From NCBI GenBank assembly GCA_050945755.1, contig JBMNTN010000005.1:1-64000 (forward strand): 64,000 bases of DNA, in the 5' to 3' direction. How positions within the stretch are numbered: position 1 is the stretch's first letter; each line of letters begins with the position of its first letter. The stretch comes from JAQVXR01 sp050945755 (GTDB taxonomy: Bacteria; Bacillota; Dehalobacteriia; Dehalobacteriales; Dehalobacteriaceae). Below are positions 10,960-18,481 of the stretch, one piece after another. Below the pieces are notes generated by a model. It had not been told where the DNA came from. It searched no databases and worked only from the letters and a program-made list of their open reading frames with translations. A program made the position numbers and the translations under genes.

Positions 10960-12708
10960 TTGATAGAAAACATTGGTCTTACAAATAAAAATTTCTTAAC
11001 CTTCGTATATGATACGAGTGCTGTAGATGTTTTTGATCAAATTAATATTAATCCCCAAACTAGGTATATTTTAGTACAAGAAAGAAACGAAATCACCAGT
11101 GTTTATAACACTAACAAATTATTCATGGAATTTATCAAACGTAACAACCAAGAAATTAAATTAAAAGATTTCACCAATAGTGAGGATTTTGTCGTATTTT
11201 ATGAGCGGGACCTGGAAAGAGATTTAGATTGTTTGGAAAAATCCTCAATAATTATTGTCGTTGATGATGCCCAATGTCCTGTAGGAATTATTGAAAATCC
11301 GGATGACTTAAAACAGCAGTTACAAATTTGGAAAGATTTTAATACTAAATTGCATTTCTATCAGAGAATTGTTGAATGCATCGAGGAAGAAATTCTTATT
11401 ACCGATCAAAATGGCTTTGTGAGGTTCATGAATTCTGAAGCAGAAAGAGTATGTGGAGTAAAAAGTGAAGAGATAATCAATAAACATGTTGAATATTTGG
11501 AAAGAGAAAGAATTATTTCGTCAAGTATTACTAAAGAGGTATTACGCACTAAAAAGAAAGTAAACATTTTACAAAGGTTAAAAAACGGGACGACTGTTTT
11601 AGGCACAGCAATACCTGTTTTTGATGAAAATAAGAAATTAATATATGTAATTTGTACTTCAAAAAATGTTGAAGAAATAAACAAGCTCATGGATAAAATA
11701 GAAAAAAAGGAAAATGAATTGGAAGACAAAAATCAAGAAATTATAAGGCTCAAAGAGAGGATGTTTATCACAGATAACGTTGTATTTGGAAGTAAGCAAA
11801 TGGAATCTGTTAAGGAAACAATATTAAAAATTGCACCAACTGATGTAACTGTAATGGTTCAGGGAGAATCCGGTGTAGGTAAAGAAGTTGTCGCAAAGTT
11901 AATACACAACCTCAGTAGAAGAAATGAATATCCATTGATTAAAATTAATTGTGGATTAATTCCAGAGAATTTATTGGAGTCGGAGTTATTTGGTTATGAA
12001 AATGGTGCTTTTACCGGTGCCGCCAAGGGTGGGAAAGTCGGAAAAGTTGAACTGGCTCAAAAAGGTACCCTGTTTTTGGATGAAATCGGTGAAATGCCTT
12101 TAAACCTACAGGTAAAATTGTTGGAGTTTTTACAAGATAGAGAGATTACCAGAATTGGGGGAACTGCAAAAATTAAAGTAAATACCCGGATTGTAGTTGC
12201 CACCAATCGGGACCTAAAAGCTATGGTAAAAGCGGGTAAATTTCGTCCGGATTTGTTTTACCGTTTAAATGTGCTGCCTATTAATATTCCTCCGTTAAGG
12301 GAAAGAAAAGATGATATTATTCCTCTAGTCGAATTCTTTTTAGAAAAATTAAATGATAAATACCAGGTTAACAAAGAATTATCCGCTGAAGTGATTGAGG
12401 CTTTTAAAAATTATGGCTGGCCGGGTAACGTGCGGGAATTGATGCATGTTTTAGAAAGACTTGTTTTGACCAGTGACAACGACACTATCAATATCGATAA
12501 TTTGTCGGGAGTATTAAGTGGGGAAGTGGTTTCTTCTGCTAGAGTTATTTGTACCGGTCTTTTCCCTTTAAAAGCAGCCAGAAGAGAATTAGATTCTCAG
12601 TTAGTAAACAGGGCATATGAAATTTACCAATCCACATATAAAGCTGCAAGGGTTTTACAAATTGATCAATCCACTGTAGTTAAGATGTTAAAAAAATATA
12701 AGAAATGA
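10960..12708 (+). CDS. PAS-domain sigma-54-dependent transcriptional activator
   Basis: This 582-residue protein is an enhancer-binding activator of sigma-54 RNA polymerase. Residues 1-125 look like a CBS-pair-type sensory region. Residues 135-240 form a PAS domain (ILITDQNGFVRFMNSEAERV), followed by a charged coiled-coil linker (about 240-268). The AAA+ domain has Walker A GESGVGKE (302-309), the sigma-54 contact loop GAFTGA (349-354) and Walker B LFLDEIGE (371-378). The C-terminus has a short Fis-like helix-turn-helix (about 555-582). The start is TTG 10960 after AAAGGTG. It sits directly upstream of a sigma-54 promoter that faces mtbB, so it most likely activates the methylamine operon. 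The ligand is unknown. Confidence 0.88.
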   Translation: MIENIGLTNKNFLTFVYDTSAVDVFDQININPQTRYILVQERNEITSVYNTNKLFMEFIKRNNQEIKLKDFTNSEDFVVFYERDLERDLDCLEKSSIIIVVDDAQCPVGIIENPDDLKQQLQIWKDFNTKLHFYQRIVECIEEEILITDQNGFVRFMNSEAERVCGVKSEEIINKHVEYLERERIISSSITKEVLRTKKKVNILQRLKNGTTVLGTAIPVFDENKKLIYVICTSKNVEEINKLMDKIEKKENELEDKNQEIIRLKERMFITDNVVFGSKQMESVKETILKIAPTDVTVMVQGESGVGKEVVAKLIHNLSRRNEYPLIKINCGLIPENLLESELFGYENGAFTGAAKGGKVGKVELAQKGTLFLDEIGEMPLNLQVKLLEFLQDREITRIGGTAKIKVNTRIVVATNRDLKAMVKAGKFRPDLFYRLNVLPINIPPLRERKDDIIPLVEFFLEKLNDKYQVNKELSAEVIEAFKNYGWPGNVRELMHVLERLVLTSDNDTINIDNLSGVLSGEVVSSARVICTGLFPLKAARRELDSQLVNRAYEIYQSTYKAARVLQIDQSTVVKMLKKYKK

Positions 12709-12728
12709 TAAATATCATCATTAATGAT
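12706..12728. promoter_or_regulatory. Overlapping palindromes, candidate activator binding site (UAS)
   Basis: TGATA-AA-TATCA (12706-12717) runs into the perfect palindrome ATCATTAATGAT (12717-12728), about 127-150 bp upstream of the -24 element at 12855. That is a normal distance for an upstream site bound by a sigma-54 activator. The site overlaps the stop codon of the activator gene. The role is inferred from position and symmetry. Confidence 0.4.
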
Positions 12729-12778
12729 TTCTGTCATCAGACGTAAACACAAGAGGTATATAGAAAAATAACTGGATT

Positions 12779-12812
12779 AAAAAATACAATGATAAAAATC
12801 ATTGTATTTTTT
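12779..12812. terminator. Intrinsic terminator after the sigma-54 activator gene
   Basis: A perfect 15-bp stem (12779-12793 with 12798-12812) and a 4-nt loop end in a T-run. It isolates the regulator transcript from mtbB, so mtbB needs its own promoter. Confidence 0.88.
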
Positions 12813-12854
12813 GTATTGACCCCCAACAAACTTAGCAAAATAAGCAACCAAACT

Positions 12855-12870
12855 TGGCATGGTTTATGCA
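12855..12870 (+). promoter_or_regulatory. Sigma-54 (-24/-12) promoter of the mtbB operon
   Basis: TGGCAT (12855-12860) and TGCA (12867-12870) match the sigma-54 pattern TGGCAc-N-TTGCa with the required 10 bp between the GG and GC doublets. It lies about 140 nt before mtbB, downstream of the activator terminator and of the palindromes. Transcription would start near 12881. Confidence 0.75.
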
Positions 12871-13010
12871 ATAATAAATTTTCAGAAATTTTTATTAAGA
12901 AAGAAAAATGTAATTTTAGGAGGTGGCCGTTTGGTTTGATTTTTTAATTTTTAAAAAGTTCTAACTGAAAATTTAAAATCAAAGACTGGAATGAATTAAG
13001 GAGGCATATT

Positions 13011-14396
13011 ATGAAAAAATATTTAACTCGTTATGGCGACAATTATGCCGGCCTTATGAGTGAAGAAGAAATTAGAGCTGATATTGAAAGCGGTGTACAA
13101 GATGCAGTGGATCGGGGGAAAATTCCCCCTTTGACACAAGACGAAATGGATTATCTCTTTGAAATTATTACTTGTCCTCAAAAAATTGTTTCCGTAGAAC
13201 CCGGCAACGAAGTAGTGGTATCCTTTGATGCCGGTACCTTGAAATTACAGGTCAGAAACGGTATTCCTATGGACCGGCTTCAGGCTATTCTGACCCAGGA
13301 AAGGGCATTAGCCTCGGATAGTATTGAGCTCTGTCATGTAGACTATAGTTTCAAACCAGTGAAGGCAATTATTAGTGAAGAAAAACAGGCGATGGAACAA
13401 GCCCAATTGATGACTACCTTACCTCTACTCTACGGAGCAATGCCCAATTTGGGTCTTTATACCAAACCTGATGGTCCAGTGGGCAATTGGTCTGAATTGC
13501 TTCCTGCCGGAAAAATTGAAGAAGCTAGGGAAGCACAGAACGAAGCTGTCCAATATGCCACCCGGGATATTGTATTTGTCGCTTCAAATATGATTGAAAG
13601 CGGTGCCGACGGCATTAATTTGGATACGGTAGGAGCCTCCGGCGATGCGGATGTCAAAGCCAGCTTGGAAGCAGTAAAGATATTGAAAGAAAAATATCCT
13701 GATGTCGGCTTTGAAATGGGTATGGCAGGAGAATTTAATATGGGAATGCATGGGCAACTGGAATTTGACGGGCAAAGAATCGCTGGCCTTTATCCTCATG
13801 AGCAGGTCAAAATGGCGGAGAAATGCGGTGTCTCTATCTTTGGGATGGCGATAAATACCAATAGTTCCAAATCCTTAGCCTGGAATCTTGCTCGGGTCTG
13901 CACCTTTGCCAAAGAAACAGTGAAGGTTTCTACGATTCCCGTCCATGCTAATGTAGGGATGGGTGTAGGAGGAGTTCCTTTATCTGTAATTCCTTCCGCT
14001 GATGCAGTTTCCAGAGTTGACAAGGCATTGATTGAAATTAGCAAAATTGACGGGTTGTAGGTAGGTGCAGGAGATACCTTTGGAATGGCAGTTACCCATG
14101 AAGCCACTGCCGGTATGGGCGGCATTCGGGCAGCCGGAGATCTGGTATTCCGAATGCAAATGGCTGGGATGAAAATTAATGAAGCGAAGGCTTTTGTTGC
14201 GGAAAAATTACATGTTGACGTGAAGGATCTCGCCGACTGTGCCGTAATGAAAGACGTTCGTGAAGAATTAAATATTGGTACTACGCAGAGTCGTCCCAAC
14301 GCTGGGGTAGGAATCCAGACAAAGTTTCGTATTGCAGAAATTTTAGGAATCACTATCAATAGTGTAGAAAAATTCAAGAGGGAAGCTGGAATTTAA
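13011..14396 (+). CDS. mtbB: Dimethylamine:corrinoid methyltransferase with in-frame amber (pyrrolysine) codon
   Basis: MtbB transfers a methyl group from dimethylamine to its corrinoid protein. A TAG at 14058-14060 ends a 349-residue N-terminal part. The frame continues unchanged to TAA at 14394-14396, giving 461 residues with pyrrolysine at position 350. Known archaeal MtbB is about 467 residues with pyrrolysine at about 356, whereas MtmB has it near 202 and MttB near 334, so both length and codon position point to MtbB. The flanks KIDGL-TAG-VGAGDTFGMA and later GGIRAAGDLVFRM match the family around pyrrolysine, as does HVDYSFKPVKAI. ATG 13011 follows AAGGAGG. mtbC begins 62 nt later. Simple pseudogenisation is unlikely because the downstream part keeps full family similarity. 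Confidence 0.93.
14087..14111 (+). other. Stem-loop just downstream of the mtbB amber codon
   Basis: GGCAGT (14087-14092) pairs with ACTGCC (14106-14111) across a 13-nt loop, starting 26 nt after the TAG. It is a possible PYLIS-like element, but such elements are generally not required for pyrrolysine insertion, and a 6-bp stem can occur by chance. Confidence 0.25.
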
Positions 14397-14458
14397 GGGA
14401 TTTTAAAAGAAAAAGATTAAATGACAATGCTGCTAAATGTTAAAAGGAGGTTAGAACT

Positions 14459-15106
14459 TTGAATAGAGAAGAAATTTTGATTAAAGCACAAGAAAGCATC
14501 TTGAAATGCGATAAAATTCAGGCATTGAACATTGCAAGGGAGACTCTCATGGGAGAGTTTAGTCCGCTTGATGTTTTAACTAACGGTTTTAGTGCCGGAA
14601 TTCGGAAAATGGGGGATCTTTTTGGTCGGGGCGAGGTGTTTTTGCCTGAATTGATGTTGGCTGCAGATGTGATGAAAGAGGTAACGGGTGTTCTCAACGA
14701 AGCAATTCAAACAACTCAGACCCAGAAAAAAGGTATCATGGTAATTGCTACTGTTGAAGGAGATGTTCATGATATAGGTAAAGGGATTGTAGTTTCTCTT
14801 ATTAAAACCCAGGGGATTGATGTGATTGACCTAGGTAGGGATGTACCGGTGAGCAAAATAATTGAAAAGGCAGTGGAATTAAAGGCTGACTTGATTGGTA
14901 CCAGCGCTTTATTAACCACAACATTGGTGGAACAGAAAAAATTGGAAGAGGAGCTTAGGAGGCACAAATTACGTGATCAATTCAAGACTATGGTGGGAGG
15001 CGCTCCTGCTACCCAGCGTTGGGCCGACAGAATTGGTGCCGATGCTTATGGGGAAGATGCTGCGGAGGCCGTTAGCAAGGCATTGGAGCTTTTGGATAAA
15101 AAATAA
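14459..15106 (+). CDS. mtbC: Dimethylamine corrinoid protein
   Basis: This 215-residue protein is the methyl carrier of the methylamine system: Co(I)-corrinoid accepts the methyl group from MtbB and hands it to a second methyltransferase. Residues 1-85 form the helical cap domain. Residues 90-215 form the B12-binding Rossmann domain with DVHDIGKG (His104 is the lower axial ligand), then TSALLTTT and VGGAPA. The start is TTG 14459 with AAAGGAGG eight bases before it. It follows mtbB, which defines its partner. The close MtmC/MttC paralogues have the same build, so the symbol depends on this neighbour. Confidence 0.9.
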   Translation: MNREEILIKAQESILKCDKIQALNIARETLMGEFSPLDVLTNGFSAGIRKMGDLFGRGEVFLPELMLAADVMKEVTGVLNEAIQTTQTQKKGIMVIATVEGDVHDIGKGIVVSLIKTQGIDVIDLGRDVPVSKIIEKAVELKADLIGTSALLTTTLVEQKKLEEELRRHKLRDQFKTMVGGAPATQRWADRIGADAYGEDAAEAVSKALELLDKK

Positions 15107-15172
15107 ACCACTAGAGTGTTAGTAAAATATATTAACATTTAGTTTTAATAATGTTGGTAAAGGGTGGGTGCT

Positions 15173-16267
15173 GTGGATAATTTAGAACGGATTTTACTTA
15201 AGGCAGAAAAGGAAAACTCTTTAACCATCGATGAACTCTATTATTTATTCAACCTATCCAAAGAAAGAGATTTGAACCGGTTGTTTGCAACAGCGAGAAG
15301 TTTACGTTCAAAATATTTTGGCAAGAAAATATTTCTTTATGGGTTTCTCTATCTGTCTACCTGGTGTCGTAATAATTGTAACTTCTGTTATTTTCGAAAA
15401 TCTAACAGCAAAAGTGTACGTTACAGAAAAACAGCAGAGGAAATAATCGAAGCTGCTTTAAGTTTGGCAGAGTCTGGAGTTCATTTGATTGACTTGACAT
15501 TAGGGGAAGATCCGTTTTACCACAACCCCAAAGGTATGGAAGTTTTATCTGACCTGATAGGAAGGGTAAAATCTAAAACCGGGCTTTCCATAATGGTTTC
15601 TCCGGGTGTCATCTCTGAAAAATCTATAAAGATGATGAAGGATGCGGGGGCCGATTGGTATGCCTGTTATCAGGAAACATATAACAGAAAACTGTTTAAT
15701 GTGTTAAGACCAAACCAAAGCTTCGATCAAAGGATTTTTAGCAAATATTCTGCCGTGGAAAACGGGCTGCTGATTGAAGAAGGTATTTTAACAGGAGTAG
15801 GTGAGTCCTGGTTTGATTTTCTTCGGGTCATTAACGCAATAAGTGAAATGCAAATGCACCAAATTCGTGTCATGAGCTTTGTGCCTCAGGAAGGGACTCC
15901 GATGGAGGGGTTGTCAGGCCCGGCAGTCTCTAAAGAACTGAAAATCATTGCTCTCTTCCGTCTGCTGTTTCCGGACCGGTTAATTCCGGCATCTTTAGAT
16001 GTAGAAGGGATAAAAGGATTAAAACCCCGAATTGATGCTGGGGCTAATGTGATCACTTCCTTGATTCCTCCTCGAATCGGGTTGGCCGGTGTGGCGCAAA
16101 ACAAAAAGGATATAAATGAAGGGTGGCGCACGGTTTATGAAGTGTTGCCGATACTTGACGAGATGGGTTTGCAGGCTGCATTTTCTCATGAATACATTAA
16201 ATGGCTAAAAAATGAAATGGAAAATTTATGCCAAAAACCAGGTAAAATTCAACATGCGGAAATTTAA
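15173..16267 (+). CDS. pylB: 3-methylornithine synthase (radical SAM), pyrrolysine biosynthesis
   Basis: PylB uses S-adenosylmethionine and a [4Fe-4S] cluster to turn L-lysine into (3R)-3-methyl-D-ornithine, the first step of pyrrolysine synthesis. The 364-residue protein has the CX3CX2C cluster motif WCRNNCNFCYF (Cys65, 69, 72). It also carries family stretches I recognise from archaeal PylB: DLTLGEDPFYH, QETYNRKLFNVLR, EEGILTGVGES, FVPQEGTPMEG, RLIPASLDVEGI and DAGANVITSLIPP. These separate it from the relatives HydE and BioB. An in-frame GTG at 15164 lies inside the AAAGGGTGG ribosome site, so GTG 15173 is preferred. It sits in the mtbB operon, the gene that needs its product. Confidence 0.92.
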   Translation: MDNLERILLKAEKENSLTIDELYYLFNLSKERDLNRLFATARSLRSKYFGKKIFLYGFLYLSTWCRNNCNFCYFRKSNSKSVRYRKTAEEIIEAALSLAESGVHLIDLTLGEDPFYHNPKGMEVLSDLIGRVKSKTGLSIMVSPGVISEKSIKMMKDAGADWYACYQETYNRKLFNVLRPNQSFDQRIFSKYSAVENGLLIEEGILTGVGESWFDFLRVINAISEMQMHQIRVMSFVPQEGTPMEGLSGPAVSKELKIIALFRLLFPDRLIPASLDVEGIKGLKPRIDAGANVITSLIPPRIGLAGVAQNKKDINEGWRTVYEVLPILDEMGLQAAFSHEYIKWLKNEMENLCQKPGKIQHAEI

Positions 16268-16331
16268 ACAGAGGGCAAATATCGCAGAAGGGACTGTCCA
16301 ATAAATAATAATCTGGGATAGGGGGAGTATC

Positions 16332-17135
16332 ATGCTGATTGTAGGTGAGTTAATTAATACCAGTAGGAAAGTTATTAATGAAGCTGTGGAGAAAAAAGAC
16401 GCCGAATATATTAAAAAAATTGCCCGGGAACAAGTAGAGGCAGGAGCTAACTATGTGGATGTTAACTGCGGTACTCAAGTTTTTGATGAAGTAGAAACCA
16501 TGAAATGGTTGGTAAATACGGTACAGGAAGTGGTTCAGACTCCCTTGTGCCTGGACAGCCCGAATCCGAAAGCAATTGAAGCGGGGTTAGCTCTAGCCAA
16601 ATATGGTCAGCCTATGATTAATTCCATAACAGGAGAAAAGGAACGCTTTGAACATATTTTGCCTTTGGTTAAAAAGTATAAAACGAAAATTGTTGCACTA
16701 TGCATGGATGATGCCGGAATGCCGGAAACGGCATTGGACCGGATGAATGTAGCCAGAACTTTATATGCCAATTTGACAAAGGCAGGGATTCCTGAAGAAG
16801 ACATTTATTTTGATCCCCTGGTAAAGCCGGTCAGTGTTGGCAATAAGTCCGGTTTAGAAGTTTTGGAAACTGTTTCGTTGATTTCGCGAGAATATCCAAA
16901 TGTGCACAAAATTTGTGGATTGAGTAATATTTCCTACGGACTTCCTAATAGAAAGGTTTTGAACAGATTGTTTATGGTACAGACCATGTCTATGGGAATG
17001 GACAGTTATATATTAAATCCTTTGGATACCGTAATGATGGGTTTCGTTTATGCTTCTAAAGCACTACTTGGTAAGGATCCCTTCTGCATGGATTATTTAA
17101 ATGCTCATCGCAAAGGTATTTACGACAAAATTTAA
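16332..17135 (+). CDS. Methyltetrahydrofolate:corrinoid methyltransferase (MtgA/AcsE-like)
   Basis: This 267-residue pterin-binding TIM barrel probably moves the methyl group between methyl-corrinoid protein and tetrahydrofolate. The N-terminal GELINTSRK corresponds to the pterin-site start of MtgA, AcsE and MetH. DVNCGTQ, the LDSPNP strand and GLSNISYGLPNRK are also characteristic. The size matches AcsE/MtgA (about 262-275). Its place behind mtbB-mtbC-pylB suggests it replaces the coenzyme-M methyltransferase MtbA of methanogens and feeds the methyl group into methyl-THF, as MtgA does for glycine betaine in Desulfitobacterium. No symbol is given because MtgA and AcsE cannot be told apart here. 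Confidence 0.88.
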   Translation: MLIVGELINTSRKVINEAVEKKDAEYIKKIAREQVEAGANYVDVNCGTQVFDEVETMKWLVNTVQEVVQTPLCLDSPNPKAIEAGLALAKYGQPMINSITGEKERFEHILPLVKKYKTKIVALCMDDAGMPETALDRMNVARTLYANLTKAGIPEEDIYFDPLVKPVSVGNKSGLEVLETVSLISREYPNVHKICGLSNISYGLPNRKVLNRLFMVQTMSMGMDSYILNPLDTVMMGFVYASKALLGKDPFCMDYLNAHRKGIYDKI

Positions 17136-17161
17136 AAAAACCTTAATTAGGAGGAGTATTT

Positions 17162-18067
17162 ATGCAGTTTGTTACTGTCATACAGGCGGGTATTGCTGCT
17201 ATGGCGTTATTGTTTGGTTATTATTTAGTTAAAGTCCCCAATAAAAAGGAAAAAATCGCCAAGTCTAATGCGAGTTGGACAAGCCTGTCGATTTTCGGTG
17301 CGATTACCATGTTCTTTGATACCCTGGGAATCGGATGTTATGCTCCATTAACCGCTATTTTTAAGTTCTTTAAAATGGTACCGGACCGGTTAATTCCCGG
17401 AACTCTTAATACCTGTTGCGTATTTCCCATGGCTGTGGAATCGTTGATTTTTATCACCATTATTCAAGTTGATCCCCTAACTTTGATTTCGATGATTGTA
17501 GCTTCCAGTCTCGGCGCCTTTTTTGGTGCCGGTATTGTTGCAAACCTACCGGAAAAGAAAATTCAGCTGGGGATGGGCATTGCCCTTTTTGTCGTCGCTT
17601 TAACAATGATTGCAGGTCAACTTGATCTCATGCCAATTGGCGGTGATGCCATTGGATTGACAGGTGGCAAGTTAATTATTGCTATTATAGTAAGTTTGAT
17701 TTTGGGGGCCCTGATGACCATTGGTATTGGGGCGTATGCTCCAATGATGGCATTGGTTTATGCTTTGGGAATGAGCCCAAGGGTTTCTTTCCCTATAATG
17801 ATGGGTTCTTGTGCATTTTTGATTCCTACGGCAGGTATTAAGTTTGTTAAAGAAGGCGCTTATGATTATAAAAGTAATATTGCTATTCCTTTAGCTGGCT
17901 TAATCGGTATATTTATTGCAGCTTATATTGTTAAGGAGATTCCGCTGACGATGCTTAGGTGGTTGATTATTTGCGTAATCATTTATACATCTGTCGTAAT
18001 GTTCCGCTCCGCAATTAAGAATAAACCTGAAATGGAGGCCGAGAATACCATTACTTCAGAGGTATAA
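17162..18067 (+). CDS. TauE/SafE-family membrane permease
   Basis: This 301-residue integral membrane protein has about eight hydrophobic segments arranged as two similar halves. Glycine-rich stretches such as FDTLGIGCYAPLTAI and GALMTIGIGAYAPMMALVY repeat between the halves, as is usual for TauE/SafE (DUF81) permeases. It starts 26 nt after the methyltransferase gene behind AGGAGGAG and therefore belongs to the mtbB operon. Family members export sulfite, sulfoacetate and other anions or have unknown substrates. A role in amine or product transport is an inference from position only. Confidence 0.8.
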   Translation: MQFVTVIQAGIAAMALLFGYYLVKVPNKKEKIAKSNASWTSLSIFGAITMFFDTLGIGCYAPLTAIFKFFKMVPDRLIPGTLNTCCVFPMAVESLIFITIIQVDPLTLISMIVASSLGAFFGAGIVANLPEKKIQLGMGIALFVVALTMIAGQLDLMPIGGDAIGLTGGKLIIAIIVSLILGALMTIGIGAYAPMMALVYALGMSPRVSFPIMMGSCAFLIPTAGIKFVKEGAYDYKSNIAIPLAGLIGIFIAAYIVKEIPLTMLRWLIICVIIYTSVVMFRSAIKNKPEMEAENTITSEV

Positions 18068-18187
18068 CCATTATATTTAAAAATACTATATTATATACAA
18101 TTATATACAAGTATGAAACGAAGATTGAGAAATTCCATTACTACAAATGTTATAATTGTTATAGAATATATACTATATATATATATT

Positions 18188-18244
18188 GAAGCCTCATCGG
18201 TTGTATATGACTTGATTTTTATATATTGCCAAACATGAGGCTTC
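18188..18244. other. Long-looped inverted repeat between permease and symporter genes
   Basis: GAAGCCTCAT (18188-18197) pairs perfectly with ATGAGGCTTC (18235-18244). The 37-nt loop itself contains TATAT/ATATA. A short T-run follows at about 18251. It could be a weak terminator for the mtb operon or an RNA regulatory structure. It lies in a 276-nt gap (18068-18343) that is otherwise very AT-rich and without a gene. Confidence 0.45.
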
Positions 18245-18343
18245 CTCGCTATTTTTAATAAATTCTCTACCTCCTCGTTTACAGCTAAGGGTAAGTTATT
18301 TTTACAACCTATTGAACAATTATAAGAGGGGAAGGGTCATTTA

Positions 18344-18481
18344 ATGAGTGGAGAGTTATTTTTTAGTATTTGGTATACATTATGTATGGTGTTTATCGGT
18401 GGATCGGTGCATTTTTCGATGAAAAAACAGCTTGATAGTGTCGCAGAAAAAGAAGGGCAAGACAGGGGGACGATTGCATGA
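18344..18481 (+). CDS. Small single-helix protein coupled to SSS symporter
   Basis: This 45-residue ORF starts at ATG 18344 after AGAGGGGAAGG and ends in ATGA, overlapping the start of the symporter gene by 4 nt, which indicates translational coupling. It encodes one hydrophobic helix (about residues 6-25: FFSIWYTLCMVFIGGSVHF) followed by a charged tail rich in Lys, Glu and Asp. Short one-helix proteins encoded directly before sodium:solute symporters are known as accessory proteins, and this fits that class. The function is presumably stability or regulation of the transporter. Confidence 0.75.
   Translation: MSGELFFSIWYTLCMVFIGGSVHFSMKKQLDSVAEKEGQDRGTIA

Noticed and set aside
13011..14396. 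Reading mtbB as a nonsense-mutated pseudogene or sequencing error
   Set aside because: The stop is TAG at the expected pyrrolysine position, the frame and family similarity continue to a normal TAA, and pylB and pylD are nearby.
15173..16267. HydE or BioB rather than PylB
   Set aside because: The motifs after the CX3CX2C cluster and the operon with an amber-containing methyltransferase fit PylB much better.
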